This document shows, piece by piece, positions 5,861 to 6,940 of a DNA stretch of 6,940 nucleotides. A program made the position numbers and the translations under genes. The stretch covers positions 1 through 6,940 of the forward strand of contig CABVBB010000112.1 of the NCBI GenBank assembly GCA_902496505.1. The letters run 5' to 3'. This stretch comes from an uncultured Peptococcaceae bacterium (GTDB lineage: Bacteria; Bacillota; Peptococcia; Peptococcales; Peptococcaceae). Position 1 is the first letter of the stretch. Every line of letters begins with the position of its first letter. The notes under the pieces are model-generated. The model was not told the origin of the DNA, ran no database searches, and worked only from the letters and a program-made list of their open reading frames with translations.

Positions 5861-6940
5861 ATGACACAAGCCGTGCAGCGCCCAGGCGTGCTGGGCAGCA
5901 AATATTTTTTGTACGCTACAGAATTTTTTGCGGGGATGTCGGTGATGGCGATCGAGCTGGGGGCCAGCCGACTGTTGGCGCCTTATTTCAGCTCATCGCA
6001 GATCGTTTGGACCATCATCATCGGCACCATCATGATCGCCATGGCCATCGGCAATGTCTGGGGCGGGCGCTTGGCGGACCGGGACGCTGATCCAGACCGG
6101 CTGTACCGCAGGCTTTTGCTGGCGGCCGTATGGACAGCGGCCATCCCCTTTGCGGGCAAATACATCATCATCGGCATCTCCGCTCTGTTGGCGCTGGTCG
6201 TGGAAAAACATTTCCTCATCTGGGCGGCTTTTGCGGCGTGCTTCCTCATCTTTGTCTTTCCGCTGCTGCTGTTGGGCACAGTCACGCCGTCCTTGGCCAA
6301 ATACGTCACGGACAACTTAGAAGACAATGGCAAAAATATCGGCAATCTGGGCGCGCTCAATACCATCGGCAGCATCATCGGCACCTTTGTGCCCACGTTC
6401 ATCACTATCCCTGCGGTAGGGACGGCCGTGACTTTTTTGATCTTTGCCGGTATTTTGCTGGCCATTTGTCTGGCTTATTTCGCCAGCGTCCGCCGGCAGG
6501 GGAAGCGCTGTCTGGCAGCGGTCGTGCTGATGGCGCTCTGTGCAGTGGGCGGTGCGGGCAGCCGGTTTGCCTTTTGGGAGAAGGATCTGCTTTACGAGGG
6601 CGAGTCCATCTACAATTATCTGCAGGTGCGGGAAACGCCGGAGAGCGTCATCTTGTCCACCAATGTGCTTTTCGGCGTGCAGTCGGTGCACATGAAGGAA
6701 GCGGGGCTGACGGGGATGTATTATGATTACGCGCTGGCTGCACCGCTTTTGGCTGGGATCACGGAGGCCGAGGAAGCGTCGGTGCTCATCTTGGGCTTAG
6801 GGAGCGGCACTTACGCTTCGCAGTGCAGCCGCTATTTTCCCCAGGCGCAGGTGACGGGCGTGGAGATCGATGAGCAGATCGTCCAACTGGCACATGATTA
6901 TTTTGAGCTGCCATCGTCGGTGGAGACGGCAGTCTATGAT
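5861..6940 (+). CDS. Membrane-anchored spermidine-synthase-like protein (fused MFS/spermidine synthase family), partial
   Basis: The frame is open to the window edge, giving 360 residues without a stop; the family is usually about 500 aa, so the end is missing. AAAGGAGG (5844-5851) overlaps the previous stop codon and serves the ATG at 5861; GTG at 5858 is an in-frame alternative. Residues 15-235 contain about seven hydrophobic segments, including MAIELGASRLLAPYF at 29-43 and GNVWGGRLADR at 64-74, both typical of this family's membrane part. After about residue 240 comes a soluble domain with MYYDYA (286-291), the nucleotide-binding loop LGLGSGT (311-317) and the acidic strand end GVEID (333-337), a Rossmann fold shared by aminopropyltransferases and methyltransferases. 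Classical spermidine synthases have an aspartate in this loop (GGGDGG); here it is GLGSGT, so polyamine synthesis is not assured. Co-transcription with the radical SAM gene suggests a shared pathway. Confidence 0.88.
   Translation, partial: MTQAVQRPGVLGSKYFLYATEFFAGMSVMAIELGASRLLAPYFSSSQIVWTIIIGTIMIAMAIGNVWGGRLADRDADPDRLYRRLLLAAVWTAAIPFAGKYIIIGISALLALVVEKHFLIWAAFAACFLIFVFPLLLLGTVTPSLAKYVTDNLEDNGKNIGNLGALNTIGSIIGTFVPTFITIPAVGTAVTFLIFAGILLAICLAYFASVRRQGKRCLAAVVLMALCAVGGAGSRFAFWEKDLLYEGESIYNYLQVRETPESVILSTNVLFGVQSVHMKEAGLTGMYYDYALAAPLLAGITEAEEASVLILGLGSGTYASQCSRYFPQAQVTGVEIDEQIVQLAHDYFELPSSVETAVYD

Noticed and set aside
6130..6726. Plus-strand frame of 198 codons within the membrane enzyme gene
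   Set aside because: It is an out-of-frame shadow. The overlapping frame from 5861 shows family motifs throughout and has a good ribosome site.

Overview
The window looks like chromosomal DNA of a moderately GC-rich anaerobic Bacillota. The reading is by eye and cannot fix the genus; Negativicutes or a Peptococcus-like lineage is my best guess. The support is a short clostridial-type phenylacetate-CoA ligase, strong AAGGAGG-type ribosome sites, a stalk-domain (copper amine oxidase N-terminal-like) lipoprotein, and an uncharacterised radical SAM family that I associate with anaerobic Firmicutes. I saw no insertion sequence, phage gene, CRISPR array, tRNA or rRNA.

Layout. Bases 1-349 hold no convincing gene. 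They contain a good sigma-70-type promoter (92-120), followed by a leader of about 220 nt with several hairpins, one of which ends in a T7 run. Bases 350-1657 (+) encode a complete phenylacetate-CoA ligase (paaK). Bases 1658-1956 are a convergent intergenic region with a terminator-like hairpin after paaK, an isolated TATAAT, and a dense chain of hairpins that includes a strong terminator for the minus-strand genes. Bases 1957-4798 (-) are a two-gene exported unit transcribed from right to left: a lipoprotein (475 aa, C-terminal stalk domain), then 25 nt later a secreted protein of 462 aa that may be a beta-propeller. Bases 4799-4968 are a divergent intergenic region with a clear extended -10 promoter for the right-hand genes. 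Bases 4969-5844 (+) encode a radical SAM enzyme (CX3CX2C). It is followed, 16 nt later, by a membrane protein with a C-terminal spermidine-synthase-like Rossmann domain, which runs off the right edge at 6940.

How the genes may work together. PaaK activates aryl acetates (phenylacetate or indoleacetate) to CoA thioesters and stands alone here, with no ACT-domain or indolepyruvate oxidoreductase partner in view. The two minus-strand proteins are both exported, are probably co-transcribed, and may act together at the cell surface. The radical SAM gene and the membrane-anchored spermidine-synthase-like gene form a tight pair. One is expected to use S-adenosylmethionine; the other belongs to a fold that binds S-adenosylmethionine or its decarboxylated form. 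This pair is the best candidate here for an undescribed pathway, but its substrate cannot be read from the sequence.
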